From Streptomyces olivaceus (lineage in GTDB: Bacteria > Actinomycetota > Actinomycetes > Streptomycetales > Streptomycetaceae), in assembly GCF_000721235.1 (NCBI RefSeq), contig NZ_JOFH01000007.1, positions 62,001 to 126,000 on the forward strand: a DNA stretch of 64,000 bases, given 5' to 3'. Each line of letters starts with the position of its first letter. Positions within the stretch are counted from its first letter, which is position 1. Position numbers and translations under genes: made by a program. The notes beneath the pieces were generated by a model. The model was not told the DNA's origin, did not search any database, and was given only the letters and a program-made list of their open reading frames with translations. Positions 1-8,295 of the stretch are shown in pieces.

Positions 1-306
1 AGCAACGGCGAGCGCGAGTTCCCGCCCGCGTTCCTGCGCCGGTGCGTCTCGCTGCGCCTGCGGCAGCCGGAAGGCCACCACCTCGCCGAGATCGTCCGCG
101 CCCACCTGGGCGAGCCCGACGCGTACGCGCAGCAGCTGATCCAGCGGTTCCTGTCCCGGGTGGGCAGCGGCGAACTGGCCACGGACCAGCTGCTCAACGC
201 CATCTACCTGGCGCGCTCCTCCGGTCTGGGCGCCGACTCCCTGGACGGTCTCGCGGAGCAGCTCATGCCGTACCTGGGCAGGTCCCCGCAGGCCGACGCG
301 TTCTGA
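1..306 (+). CDS. MoxR-type AAA ATPase, C-terminal end (5' end outside window)
   Basis: Only the last 101 residues are visible, ending at TGA 304-306. The piece SNGEREFPPAFLRRC is the usual sensor/arginine region of MoxR-family AAA ATPases, where an Asn-Gly-Glu-Arg-Glu turn precedes PPAFLRRC. The rest is the helical lid. MoxR ATPases remodel partner proteins using ATP and are often encoded with a von Willebrand-like or SAV_2336-type partner. Here the stop codon overlaps the start codon of the SAV_2336-family gene by one base (TGATG), so the two are almost certainly translationally coupled and work together. The Walker motifs lie outside the window, so activity cannot be judged. Confidence 0.85.
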   Translation, partial: SNGEREFPPAFLRRCVSLRLRQPEGHHLAEIVRAHLGEPDAYAQQLIQRFLSRVGSGELATDQLLNAIYLARSSGLGADSLDGLAEQLMPYLGRSPQADAF

Positions 307-3300
307 TGCCGGCCGACCGCCCCGGCCCGCCGGACCCGCTGCCCCACCTGGCCGACATCCTCGGCCGGGCCTCCTCGGGCGCCCGCCCGACCCCGCTGGA
401 GCTGGCCGAACTCCTCTGGCTGGCCGGGCAGATGACCCCGGCGCCGGACCCGCCGGACGGCCCGGCACCGGACGGTACGGACCCGGTCCCGGACGGGACC
501 GTACCGCCGCCGGACCCGGTCCGCCGGCCGGCACCCGACCGGGACCTGGACCGGGACCGGCACCACCGGCACGGACCGGGGCGGGAGCAGGGGCAGGGTC
601 AGGGACAGGGGCGGGACTCCGGGCAGGACCGGCCCGTGCCGGGGCCGCCGCCCGCCGCCGACGCGCCCGGCACCCCGCTGCGGCTGCCGTCGTCCGCCGC
701 GCCCGCGCCGGGGACGTCGGCGGCCGAACCGCACAGCGCCCTGCTCGCGCCCGCCCCGCCGATGCTGCGGCACACGCTGGCGCTGCAACGCTCCCTGCGC
801 CCGCTGAAACGCCGTACCGCCGCGCCCGTCGGCCACGAGGTGGACGAGTCCGCGACCGCCGACCGCATCGCGCGCCTCGGCGGTGGGCCCGAGTGGTGGC
901 TGCCCGTGCTGCGTCCGGTGCGGGAGCGCTGGCTGCGGCTGCACCTGGTGCACGACGCGGGTCCGACGATGCCGGTCTGGCAGCCGCTGGTGCGCGAACT
1001 GCACGACGCGCTCGCCCAGTCGGGCGTCTTCCGCACCGTCGTGCTGCACCGCGCGGACGCCGACGGCACCGTCGGCGGGGACGGCTTCCAGGCGCCCGCG
1101 GACGGCCGTACGGTCACCCTGCTGATCAGCGACTGCATGGGGCCGCAGTGGCGCGAGGGCGAGGCCGGCACCCGGTGGTTCGGCACGCTGCGCCGCTGGG
1201 CGCGGCACACTCCGCTCGCCGTCCTCCAGCCGCTGCCCGAGCGGTTGTGGCGCGACACCGCCCTGCCGCCGGTCCCGGGCCGGCTGTCGGCCCCGCACCG
1301 GGCGGCGCCCAGCTCCTCCCTCGCCTTCACGCCGTACGACGACACCGCGCCCCCCGCTCCCCGCGGCGCCGTGTCCGTCCCGGTGCTGGAGCCGGGCCCC
1401 CGGTGGCTGGCGAACTGGGCCGCGCTGGTCGCGAGCCCGGGCGGCACCACGCACCCGGGCGCCGCCGCCGTGCTGCACCGGCCGCTGCCGGCCGACGCCG
1501 ACGACCGCACCGACCTCGCCCGGCTGTCCCCCGAGGACCTGGTCCTGCGCTTCCGTGCCCGCGCCTCCCGCGAGGCCTTCCGGCTGGCCGGCCACCTCGC
1601 GCTGGGGCGGCCCGACCTGCCGGTGATGCGGCTGGTGCAGGCCGCGGTCGAACCGGACCCGCGACCGCAGCACCTGGCCGAGGTCATCCTCAGCGGCCTG
1701 CTCACCGCGGTCGCCGGGCCGCCCGGTTCGTACGCTTTCCGTCCCGGCGTACGCGACCTGCTGCTGCGGGGGCTGCCCCGCACCGCCCGCAACCGCACCC
1801 ACGAACTGCTGCTGCGCACCGGCGGTCTGATCGACGAGCGGGCGGGGCGGTCGCCCGGCGAGTTCCGCGCGCTGATCCCGTCCCGCGGCGGCACCGAACG
1901 GGCCGACGGCGGCGAGACGTTCGCCGTGATCAGTGAGGACAGCGCCCGGCAACTGGCCGTACCGGCGCGCCCCGGGGCCCCCTCGCCGTTCCCCCGCGCC
2001 CTGGGCGACCGCTACCGGCCGGTCCGCCGGCTCGCGCCGACCGGGAGGGTGTGGCTGGCCGAGGACACCGGGGCGGGGCGGACGGTGGCGATCCGGCTGC
2101 ACGACCGGCTGCCCGGGGCCACCGGCGCCGCCGCGCGCCGGGCCTTCCTGCGCGACGCCCGCCGCCTGACGGAGTTCACGCACCCGAACGTGGTGGCGGT
2201 CCTCGACGCCGGTGTCGAGGACGACGTGCCGTACGTCGTCATGGAGCACCTCGACGGCATAGCGGTCAACGCCCTCGCCCGCGCGGGCGACCGCCGGCTG
2301 CCCGCGCCGCTGACGGTGTCGTTGGCGGCGCAGCTGGCACGGGCGCTCACCGCGCTGCACCGGGCGGGCCTCACGCACGGCGGTGTGGAGGCGTCCCGGC
2401 TGGTCCTCCTGCCGGACGGCACGGTCCGGCTCAGCCTCCTCGAACCGGGCCTCAGCTCGGGCCGGGCCGGGCGTTCCGCGGACCTGCGGGCCCTGTGCGC
2501 CGTCCTGCTGGAGCTGTGCGCGGGCACCTCGCGCCTGACCGTGCCGATCGACTCGCGGCGCCTGGACCGCCTGCCCGCCGACCTGCGCATCGACTACGCC
2601 CACGCGTTCGACCAGCTGATGTCCATGGACCCCTCGGCGCAGGCCAGAGGGCTGGACCTGCTCACGGACCCCCGGCTGCTCGCGACGGCCGAGGAGACCT
2701 ACACCCCGCGCCGGTACCGCGCCCTGGGCCCGCTGCGGGTCACCCTGCCGGACGGCTCCCCCGCCCTGCCGCCGGACGAGCGCGCGCTGCTCACGATGCT
2801 GCTGCTCAAGCACGGCCGCACGGTGACGCACGAGGAGCTGCGGTACGGGCTGTGGGCGCCGGGCGACGAACCGCGCGATCCGCGCCGCGAGTTGATACGG
2901 CTGGCGGCGCGACTGGCGGAGGTCCTGGGTCCGGGCGTCCTGGCGACGCCGTCCCACGGCTACGCCCTGCACACCAGCGCCGACCACGTGGACCTGGTGC
3001 ACTGCGACGAGCTGGTACGGCGCGCCGACGCGGCCCGGCTCGCGGGCGCCCTCACCGAGGCCCGCGACCTGGTCACCGAGGCGCTCTCGCTGTGGCACGG
3101 CTCCGAGCCCCTGACCGGTGTGCCGGGATGGGGCGCCCACACCGCCCGCGCCCGCCTGCTGCGGCTGCGCCTCGCCCTGCACACCAGGCGTGCCGAACTC
3201 GACCTGTCCCTCGGCGACTACGACCGGGCCTCGGCCGACCTGGCCGGTCTGCTGCGCGCCCACCCGCACCGCGAGGACTTCCGCCGCCTCTACCTCATCG

Positions 3301-5165
3301 CGCTGCGCCGCCAGGGCCGGGGCGCCGAGGCCCTGGAGGTGTACGAGGAGTACGAGCTGTCCGGCGGGCGCAGTCCGGCCCTGACGGCGCTGGGCCGGGA
3401 GCTGCGCGAGGAGCACGCCGGACCGGTGGACGACGCCCCGTGGTCGGAGTACGAGGACCCGCCCGACGCCCCCGGCACGCCCCCGGACGCCGGCGCGGAC
3501 GCCCGGCACGGCACCCTGTCCGCGCCCGACGAGCTGCCGGAGGGCCCCTTCCCGACGGAGGACGACTTCTGGGCCTGGCCGCCGGAGGAACACGAGGAAC
3601 CGGAGAGGCACGCCACGGAGGCGACGGACGGCGAACTCGTCGGAGCCTGGGGAAACCCCCGGGCGGAGGACTCCGGCCCGCGCCTTCCCGAGGAGGAGTA
3701 CGCCGACGCGGACGAGGGGCCGGCGGCGGAACGGGGGCCGGGGGCCGGCCCGGAGGACGAGGCGGCCGACGCCGGTCTGGACACCGACTACCGCAACTGC
3801 GCCCGCTACTCCCTCGCCGACGGCCGCCACGGCGACCGGGACCGCGCGGCGGCCCTGCACGTCCTGGTCAGCCACCTGCTGGCGGAGAGCGGTCTCGACG
3901 GCGCCGCGTACGAGCTCCTGGACGACCGCGACGGCCTGCTCGTCCTGCTGGCGCCGCGCGTGGAGGCCGTCCCGCTCCTCCGGGCGACCGTGGCGGGCCT
4001 GCCCGGACAGCTGGCGCACCTCGGCGGCGCGCGGCTGCGGGCGGAGTTCTGGCAGGTGGAGTTCCAGCTGGACGGCGCTCAGGAGGTGCAGTCCCTCCGT
4101 GCCGACGCCGAGTCGGTCGCCGCGGTCCTGGACGCCTCCGCCGCACAGGCCGTCGTCGCCCTCTCCGACTCCCTCTACTACGACGAGGTGTACCACCAGG
4201 AGGGACCTGACGGGCTCCTCCTCCCTCCCGGCCTGTTCCGGCCGCTGGCCGACGACACCGGCTGGTACCGGCTGATCGACGAGGGGACCGGCGACGAGAG
4301 CGACGGCGGGACAGGCGGCGAACCGGAACCGACTACGGCACCGGAACCCGCACGGGAACCCGCACCCGCACCGGACGGTGGGCCCGTTCGCGGCGCCTCC
4401 CCGCTGCCGCCCGGCGGACGCCCTCCGCTCCCCGCCGGGTCCCGGCCCCGGGCCGTCGCCCCGCGCTCCCCCGCGGACCTGGTCTCCGGCGCCCGCTGCG
4501 TGCTCCTCGGCTTCGACGACGTACTGGCCCGGCTCTACCGGCCCGCCGCCGAGCGGGAGGTGCTCCTGGACGTCCTGCGGCTCTTCGCCGACGAGCGTGA
4601 CCCCGAGGACGCGCTGGCCGGACTGCCCCTGCCCCGGGCCGCCACGGACGGATACGCCGGCACGCTCGACTTCGTCCGGGCGCTGGCCGGGCACCGGCTC
4701 GACCCCGACGTGCGGCTCCGGCTCGACCGGCACGAGGCGCGAGCGGCGCGCACCGCGCGGCCGGTCCCCCTGGCCGACCGGCTGGTCCAGGCGCTGGACA
4801 CCCGGGGAGTCCCCGTCGCGGTGGTGACCGACCGGGCGCCCGGGCCGGTCACCTCGTACCTGCGGCGGCGCGGTCTGCTGGAGTGTCTGCGGGGCGACGT
4901 GCACGGCCGGGACACCGACCTCACCCGCCTCATGCCCGACCCGGACGTCCTGCACCGTGCGCTGGAGCGTCTCGACGCCGACGCCGGGGACTGCGTGCTG
5001 GTCGGTTCGTCGGTGGCCGAGCAGGCCGCCGCCCGCGCGGCCGGTCTGCCGTTCGTCGGCCGCTACGGCGACGAACCGGCCCGGCGCCGGCTGACCGGGG
5101 CGGACGGCGACGCCCTCCTCGTACCGGACCTGCGTCCGCTGCTGACGGCGGCCGAGAACCGCTGA
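306..5165 (+). CDS. SAV_2336-family protein fused to pseudokinase, SARP/BTAD and HAD domains
   Basis: A 1,619-residue multidomain protein coupled to the upstream MoxR-like gene. Domains in order: a Pro/Asp-rich leader (1-140); the SAV_2336 N-terminal domain (about 150-420, with WWLPVLRPVRERW and LISDCMGPQWREGE), a vWA-like fold by family knowledge; a helical part; a Ser/Thr kinase fold (about 566-780); an AfsR-like winged helix (about 800-885) and BTAD domain (about 895-1035, with LLRAHPHREDFRRLYLIAL); an acidic linker; a possible nucleotidyl-cyclase-like domain (about 1164-1325); and a HAD-like domain (about 1398-1619). The kinase is probably dead: the VAIK lysine is Arg (VAIRLHDR), HRD reads THGG, and DFG reads LLEPG. 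The HAD motif I is compressed (GFDDVL). A regulatory or conflict-sensing partner of the MoxR ATPase is likely. A longer frame upstream of 306 is a shadow of the MoxR gene. Confidence 0.85.
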   Translation: MPADRPGPPDPLPHLADILGRASSGARPTPLELAELLWLAGQMTPAPDPPDGPAPDGTDPVPDGTVPPPDPVRRPAPDRDLDRDRHHRHGPGREQGQGQGQGRDSGQDRPVPGPPPAADAPGTPLRLPSSAAPAPGTSAAEPHSALLAPAPPMLRHTLALQRSLRPLKRRTAAPVGHEVDESATADRIARLGGGPEWWLPVLRPVRERWLRLHLVHDAGPTMPVWQPLVRELHDALAQSGVFRTVVLHRADADGTVGGDGFQAPADGRTVTLLISDCMGPQWREGEAGTRWFGTLRRWARHTPLAVLQPLPERLWRDTALPPVPGRLSAPHRAAPSSSLAFTPYDDTAPPAPRGAVSVPVLEPGPRWLANWAALVASPGGTTHPGAAAVLHRPLPADADDRTDLARLSPEDLVLRFRARASREAFRLAGHLALGRPDLPVMRLVQAAVEPDPRPQHLAEVILSGLLTAVAGPPGSYAFRPGVRDLLLRGLPRTARNRTHELLLRTGGLIDERAGRSPGEFRALIPSRGGTERADGGETFAVISEDSARQLAVPARPGAPSPFPRALGDRYRPVRRLAPTGRVWLAEDTGAGRTVAIRLHDRLPGATGAAARRAFLRDARRLTEFTHPNVVAVLDAGVEDDVPYVVMEHLDGIAVNALARAGDRRLPAPLTVSLAAQLARALTALHRAGLTHGGVEASRLVLLPDGTVRLSLLEPGLSSGRAGRSADLRALCAVLLELCAGTSRLTVPIDSRRLDRLPADLRIDYAHAFDQLMSMDPSAQARGLDLLTDPRLLATAEETYTPRRYRALGPLRVTLPDGSPALPPDERALLTMLLLKHGRTVTHEELRYGLWAPGDEPRDPRRELIRLAARLAEVLGPGVLATPSHGYALHTSADHVDLVHCDELVRRADAARLAGALTEARDLVTEALSLWHGSEPLTGVPGWGAHTARARLLRLRLALHTRRAELDLSLGDYDRASADLAGLLRAHPHREDFRRLYLIALRRQGRGAEALEVYEEYELSGGRSPALTALGRELREEHAGPVDDAPWSEYEDPPDAPGTPPDAGADARHGTLSAPDELPEGPFPTEDDFWAWPPEEHEEPERHATEATDGELVGAWGNPRAEDSGPRLPEEEYADADEGPAAERGPGAGPEDEAADAGLDTDYRNCARYSLADGRHGDRDRAAALHVLVSHLLAESGLDGAAYELLDDRDGLLVLLAPRVEAVPLLRATVAGLPGQLAHLGGARLRAEFWQVEFQLDGAQEVQSLRADAESVAAVLDASAAQAVVALSDSLYYDEVYHQEGPDGLLLPPGLFRPLADDTGWYRLIDEGTGDESDGGTGGEPEPTTAPEPAREPAPAPDGGPVRGASPLPPGGRPPLPAGSRPRAVAPRSPADLVSGARCVLLGFDDVLARLYRPAAEREVLLDVLRLFADERDPEDALAGLPLPRAATDGYAGTLDFVRALAGHRLDPDVRLRLDRHEARAARTARPVPLADRLVQALDTRGVPVAVVTDRAPGPVTSYLRRRGLLECLRGDVHGRDTDLTRLMPDPDVLHRALERLDADAGDCVLVGSSVAEQAAARAAGLPFVGRYGDEPARRRLTGADGDALLVPDLRPLLTAAENR

Positions 5166-5311
5166 CCGCGGAGCGCCGCCCCGACACCCCCCGTTCGGCG
5201 GCCCCCCGCCCGGCCCCCTCCAGCAGGCGGCTTCTCCGGCCGCCCCGCACGATGCCTGAGAGGCCGGCCACCGGCCGCCCCGCACGGTCCGCGCTCTCGG
5301 GAGGATTCGCC

Positions 5312-6370
5312 ATGACCGCCAGTACTGCCAGTACCGCCAGTCTGGAGGCGCTGCGCCGCTGCCACTTCGCCGTCGACCTCGGCGCCGCGCGGACCCGCGT
5401 GTACGTCAAGGGCGTCGGGCTGGTCGTCGACCAGCCGTCCGCCGCGGCGGTCAACACCCGCACCGGCGCGCTCATCGCGGTCGGCGAGTTCGCGGAGAGG
5501 ATGACGGGCCGCACGCCCGGCTACATCCGTGTCGTACGGCCGGTCTCCGGCGGCACGGTCGTCGACATCGAGATGGCCCAGCGCATGCTGCGCCACCTGC
5601 TCGGCGACCGGGTCCGCCGCGCCCTGCGGCGCAAGCCCCGGCTGCGGGCCGCCGTCTGCACCCCGCACGACGCGGACCCGCTGTCCCAGCGGGCGGCGAT
5701 CGAGACGCTGGTCGGGCTGGGCGCGCGCCGCGTGGAACTCGTCGACACGCTGATCGCGGCGGCGGTCGGGTGCGGACTGCCCGTGGAGCAGCCCGAGGCG
5801 ACCATGATCATGGTCTGCGGCAAGCACGCGACACAGGTCGCGGTGCTCTCCCTCGGCTCGATCGTCACCGCCGTACGCATCCCGGTCGGCGGCGAGGCCG
5901 TGGACCACGCGATCGTGCAGCTCCTGCGCCACCAGCACGAGCTGGTCCTGCCCAGCCAGTCCGTACGCCCCCTGCAGCTCGCCCTGGCGGGCAACGGCCT
6001 GACCCCGCAGGGGCCGTCGTCCACCGAGATCCACGGGCGGGACGTGGCGACCGGTCTCGCACGCAGTGTGCGGGTCGACACCGCCACCGTGCGCAACGCC
6101 ATCCAGACGCCGCTGACGGCCGTGCTCGACGGGATCGGCAAGGTGCTGCGGGACTGCCCGCCCGACCTGGTCGCGGACCTCGCCGACCGCGGGATCATGA
6201 TGGTCGGCGGGAGCGCGCTGCTGCCGGGTTTCGACCAGATGCTGCGTCAGTCCACGGGCATGCCGGTGCACATCGCGGAGCGGCCCGACGTGTGCGCGGT
6301 CCAGGGACTCGGCAGCATGCTGGAGGGCCGGGTCGAGCCGCTGGTGCTGCACCCGACGGCGGCCGACTGA
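5312..6370 (+). CDS. MreB/Mbl-like actin-fold protein with degenerate ATP site
   Basis: A 352-residue actin-like protein of the MreB/Mbl family, about the usual length. The start is fixed by a GGGAGGA ribosome site ten bases before ATG 5312. The fold is clear: phosphate-1 strand with VYVKGVGLVVDQPS, the linker helix RVVRPVSGG, VCTPHDA, and the adenosine motif MMVGGSALLPGFDQML. The nucleotide site is altered. The phosphate-1 DLGTANT is DLGAART, and the phosphate-2 D-GGGTTE is replaced by MVCGKHATQVAV, so the Asp and the glycine run are lost. MreB proteins organise cell-wall synthesis; in Streptomyces they act mainly in spore-wall assembly. This paralogue probably binds or polymerises without normal ATP hydrolysis (inference). 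It lies 43 bases before the sensor-kinase gene and probably shares its transcript. Confidence 0.85.
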   Translation: MTASTASTASLEALRRCHFAVDLGAARTRVYVKGVGLVVDQPSAAAVNTRTGALIAVGEFAERMTGRTPGYIRVVRPVSGGTVVDIEMAQRMLRHLLGDRVRRALRRKPRLRAAVCTPHDADPLSQRAAIETLVGLGARRVELVDTLIAAAVGCGLPVEQPEATMIMVCGKHATQVAVLSLGSIVTAVRIPVGGEAVDHAIVQLLRHQHELVLPSQSVRPLQLALAGNGLTPQGPSSTEIHGRDVATGLARSVRVDTATVRNAIQTPLTAVLDGIGKVLRDCPPDLVADLADRGIMMVGGSALLPGFDQMLRQSTGMPVHIAERPDVCAVQGLGSMLEGRVEPLVLHPTAAD

Positions 6371-6413
6371 GACCCGGTACGGGAAGCCGGGGAAGACGAG
6401 GGAGCCGGCCGGA

Positions 6414-7919
6414 ATGACCGCGCAGCCCGCGCCCCGTCTGACGCGGCTCCTGGAGGCCGTCCTCGCCGGGACCGGCACCGAACTGGACCTGCCCGGCACC
6501 CTGCGGCACATCGCGGAGGGCGCCGCCGAGCTGACCGGCGCCGACCGCGCGGACCTGGTCGTCGCCGACCCCGGCCGGGACGCCCCGACCGAGATCCGCG
6601 CCCCCGCTCCGGGCCCCGGGACGCCGGCCGGCCCACAGGAGGGGGCTCCCGGGCTGCGGGTGCCGATCCTCGTGGGCGACGAGGAGTTCGGCGAGCTGCG
6701 CCTGACCGGGCGGCCCGGCGCCGGACCGTTCACGGCCGAGGACGAGCAGCTGCTGCGGGTACTGGCCACGCAGGCCGGGATCTCGATCGGCAACGCCCGG
6801 CTGTACGAGACGGCCCGGCAGCGCGAGCGCTGGATCGAGGGCGCGGCGGCCGTCACCACCGCGCTGCTCACCGAGGAGAGCGCCGACGACGCGCTGACGA
6901 CGGTCGCCGAGCGGGCCCGGCTGCTGGCCGACGCCTCCGCGGGCGTCATCCTCCACCCGACGGCCGAGGGCGGCATGGCGATCGTGACCGCCTCGACGCC
7001 CGACGACCCGGACGGCATGCTCGGTGCGACCATCGAGCCGGGCAGCCCCGTCCTCGAGCAACTCCTCGGCGGCGAGCCGGTCTTCCTCACGGACTCGGCG
7101 ACCGACCCGCGCATGACGACCCACGTGCGGCACCGGTTCGGGCCGAGCATGATGCTGCCGCTGCAGGCGAACGGCCGGCTGATCGGCACCCTCGCCCTGC
7201 CGCGCCGCCGCGGCGCACGCCGGTACACGGACCTGGAGCGGCTGCTGGCCACGCAGTTCGCCTCGCAGGCCGCACTCGCCCTCGTGCTCGCCGACGCCCG
7301 GCGCGGCCGGGAGCGGCTCGCGGTCTACGAGGACCGGGACCGCATCGCCCGGGACCTGCACGACCTGGTGGTGCAGCGGCTGTTCGCCACCGGCATGATG
7401 CTGGAGTCGATCGAACGCCGCCGCGGCGCGGAGGACGTGCGCGACATCCTCGTCCGGGCGGTGGACGAACTGCGGTCCACGGTGCAGGAGGTCCGCACCA
7501 CCATCTTCGCGCTCCAGCAGCCCCCGGCCGAACCGCCGACGGGTCTTCGCGGCCGGGTCCTGCGCGAGACCGCGGCCGCCGCCGCCCGCCTCGGCTTCGC
7601 CCCGTCCACCCGCTTCAGCGGCGCCGTCGACACCCGCGTACCCGCGCCGGTGGCCGACCGCCTGGTCACGGCCCTGCGCCACGCGCTGGCGGACGCGTGC
7701 GCCCGAGGTGAGGTCTCCCGCGTCGAGGTCTCCGTCGACACGGCCGCCCCACTGGCCGACGGCCGTGCCGGGGTTCGCCTGACGGTCTTCGACGACGGGG
7801 CGGGAGGCGTGGCGGAGGACGGGGCGGAGACCGACGGCCGGGACGATGACGGGCCGGACGGAGACGGCGGCGGGTACCGCGGTGCGGGGACGACGGTGAC
7901 GTGGTGGTCGCCGCTGTGA
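6414..7919 (+). CDS. DevS-like GAF sensor histidine kinase with eroded ATPase domain
   Basis: A 501-residue cytoplasmic sensor kinase of the DevS/NarL-partner type. Two GAF-like domains (about 10-140 and 150-300) are followed by a HisKA_3 dimerisation domain with the phospho-acceptor His in RDLHDLVVQRLFATG. The HATPase part is abnormal. The N-box Asn expected in the SNAVRHA position is Asp (RHALADACARGEV), and only one G-box (FDDGAGG) remains. The ATP lid and G2 box are replaced by an Asp/Gly linker before the final GAGTTVTWWSPL. It may bind ATP poorly or not at all and act as a ligand-sensing scaffold (inference). No response regulator is next to it. GAGGGAG upstream of ATG 6414 is the probable ribosome site. 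Confidence 0.85.
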   Translation: MTAQPAPRLTRLLEAVLAGTGTELDLPGTLRHIAEGAAELTGADRADLVVADPGRDAPTEIRAPAPGPGTPAGPQEGAPGLRVPILVGDEEFGELRLTGRPGAGPFTAEDEQLLRVLATQAGISIGNARLYETARQRERWIEGAAAVTTALLTEESADDALTTVAERARLLADASAGVILHPTAEGGMAIVTASTPDDPDGMLGATIEPGSPVLEQLLGGEPVFLTDSATDPRMTTHVRHRFGPSMMLPLQANGRLIGTLALPRRRGARRYTDLERLLATQFASQAALALVLADARRGRERLAVYEDRDRIARDLHDLVVQRLFATGMMLESIERRRGAEDVRDILVRAVDELRSTVQEVRTTIFALQQPPAEPPTGLRGRVLRETAAAAARLGFAPSTRFSGAVDTRVPAPVADRLVTALRHALADACARGEVSRVEVSVDTAAPLADGRAGVRLTVFDDGAGGVAEDGAETDGRDDDGPDGDGGGYRGAGTTVTWWSPL

Positions 7920-8105
7920 ACGCGTGGGACGGTGCCGGGCCGGATCGGGGCGGCACCGCCTTCACCCGCCCGTGGGCCGCTCATCCCGGTACCGGACGCG
8001 CAGGTGCGAGAGGGGGCGAACCGGCGCGGCCACGGGGTGGTGAGGACGGCCGGGGCCGGGTACCCGGCCCGCGAACCCGCTCGGCAGGAGCTGGAGGAGG
8101 ATGTG

Positions 8106-8252
8106 ATGAGCGAGCCGACCCCGTCCCAGGCCGAGGGCGAACGCGACGAGGACCGGAACGGCACGGCGGACGTGCCGCACAGCACTCCCTCCCAGGCGGA
8201 GGGCGAACGCGAGGAGGACGAGACCGTACCGGGAGGTCCCGAGGACCGGTAG
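8106..8252 (+). CDS. small acidic protein with two PSQAEGER repeats
   Basis: A 48-residue hydrophilic protein made almost entirely of two copies of TPSQAEGER followed by an acidic tail (DEDRNG and EDETV). I chose ATG 8106 because GGAGGAGG lies just upstream; a longer frame opening at 7932 has no such signal. There is no signal peptide, membrane segment or known domain. The repeat is too long and exact to be chance, so it is probably a real small protein, perhaps a disordered adaptor. Its function is unknown. It follows the sensor kinase by 186 bases and ends 43 bases before the convergent AraC-type gene. Confidence 0.6.
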   Translation: MSEPTPSQAEGERDEDRNGTADVPHSTPSQAEGEREEDETVPGGPEDR

Positions 8253-8295
8253 CCGGGCGAGCCGCGCTCCCCGGGCGCGTCAGCAGGTCAGCAGG

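Noticed and set aside
42..305. Longer start for the SAV_2336-family gene
   Set aside because: The extension overlaps the MoxR coding end and is Arg/Pro-rich; ATG 306 gives a coupled TGATG start.
204..5285. A 1,693-codon minus-strand frame opposite the SAV_2336-family gene
   Set aside because: Antisense shadow; composition and lack of domains against a clear multidomain protein on the + strand.
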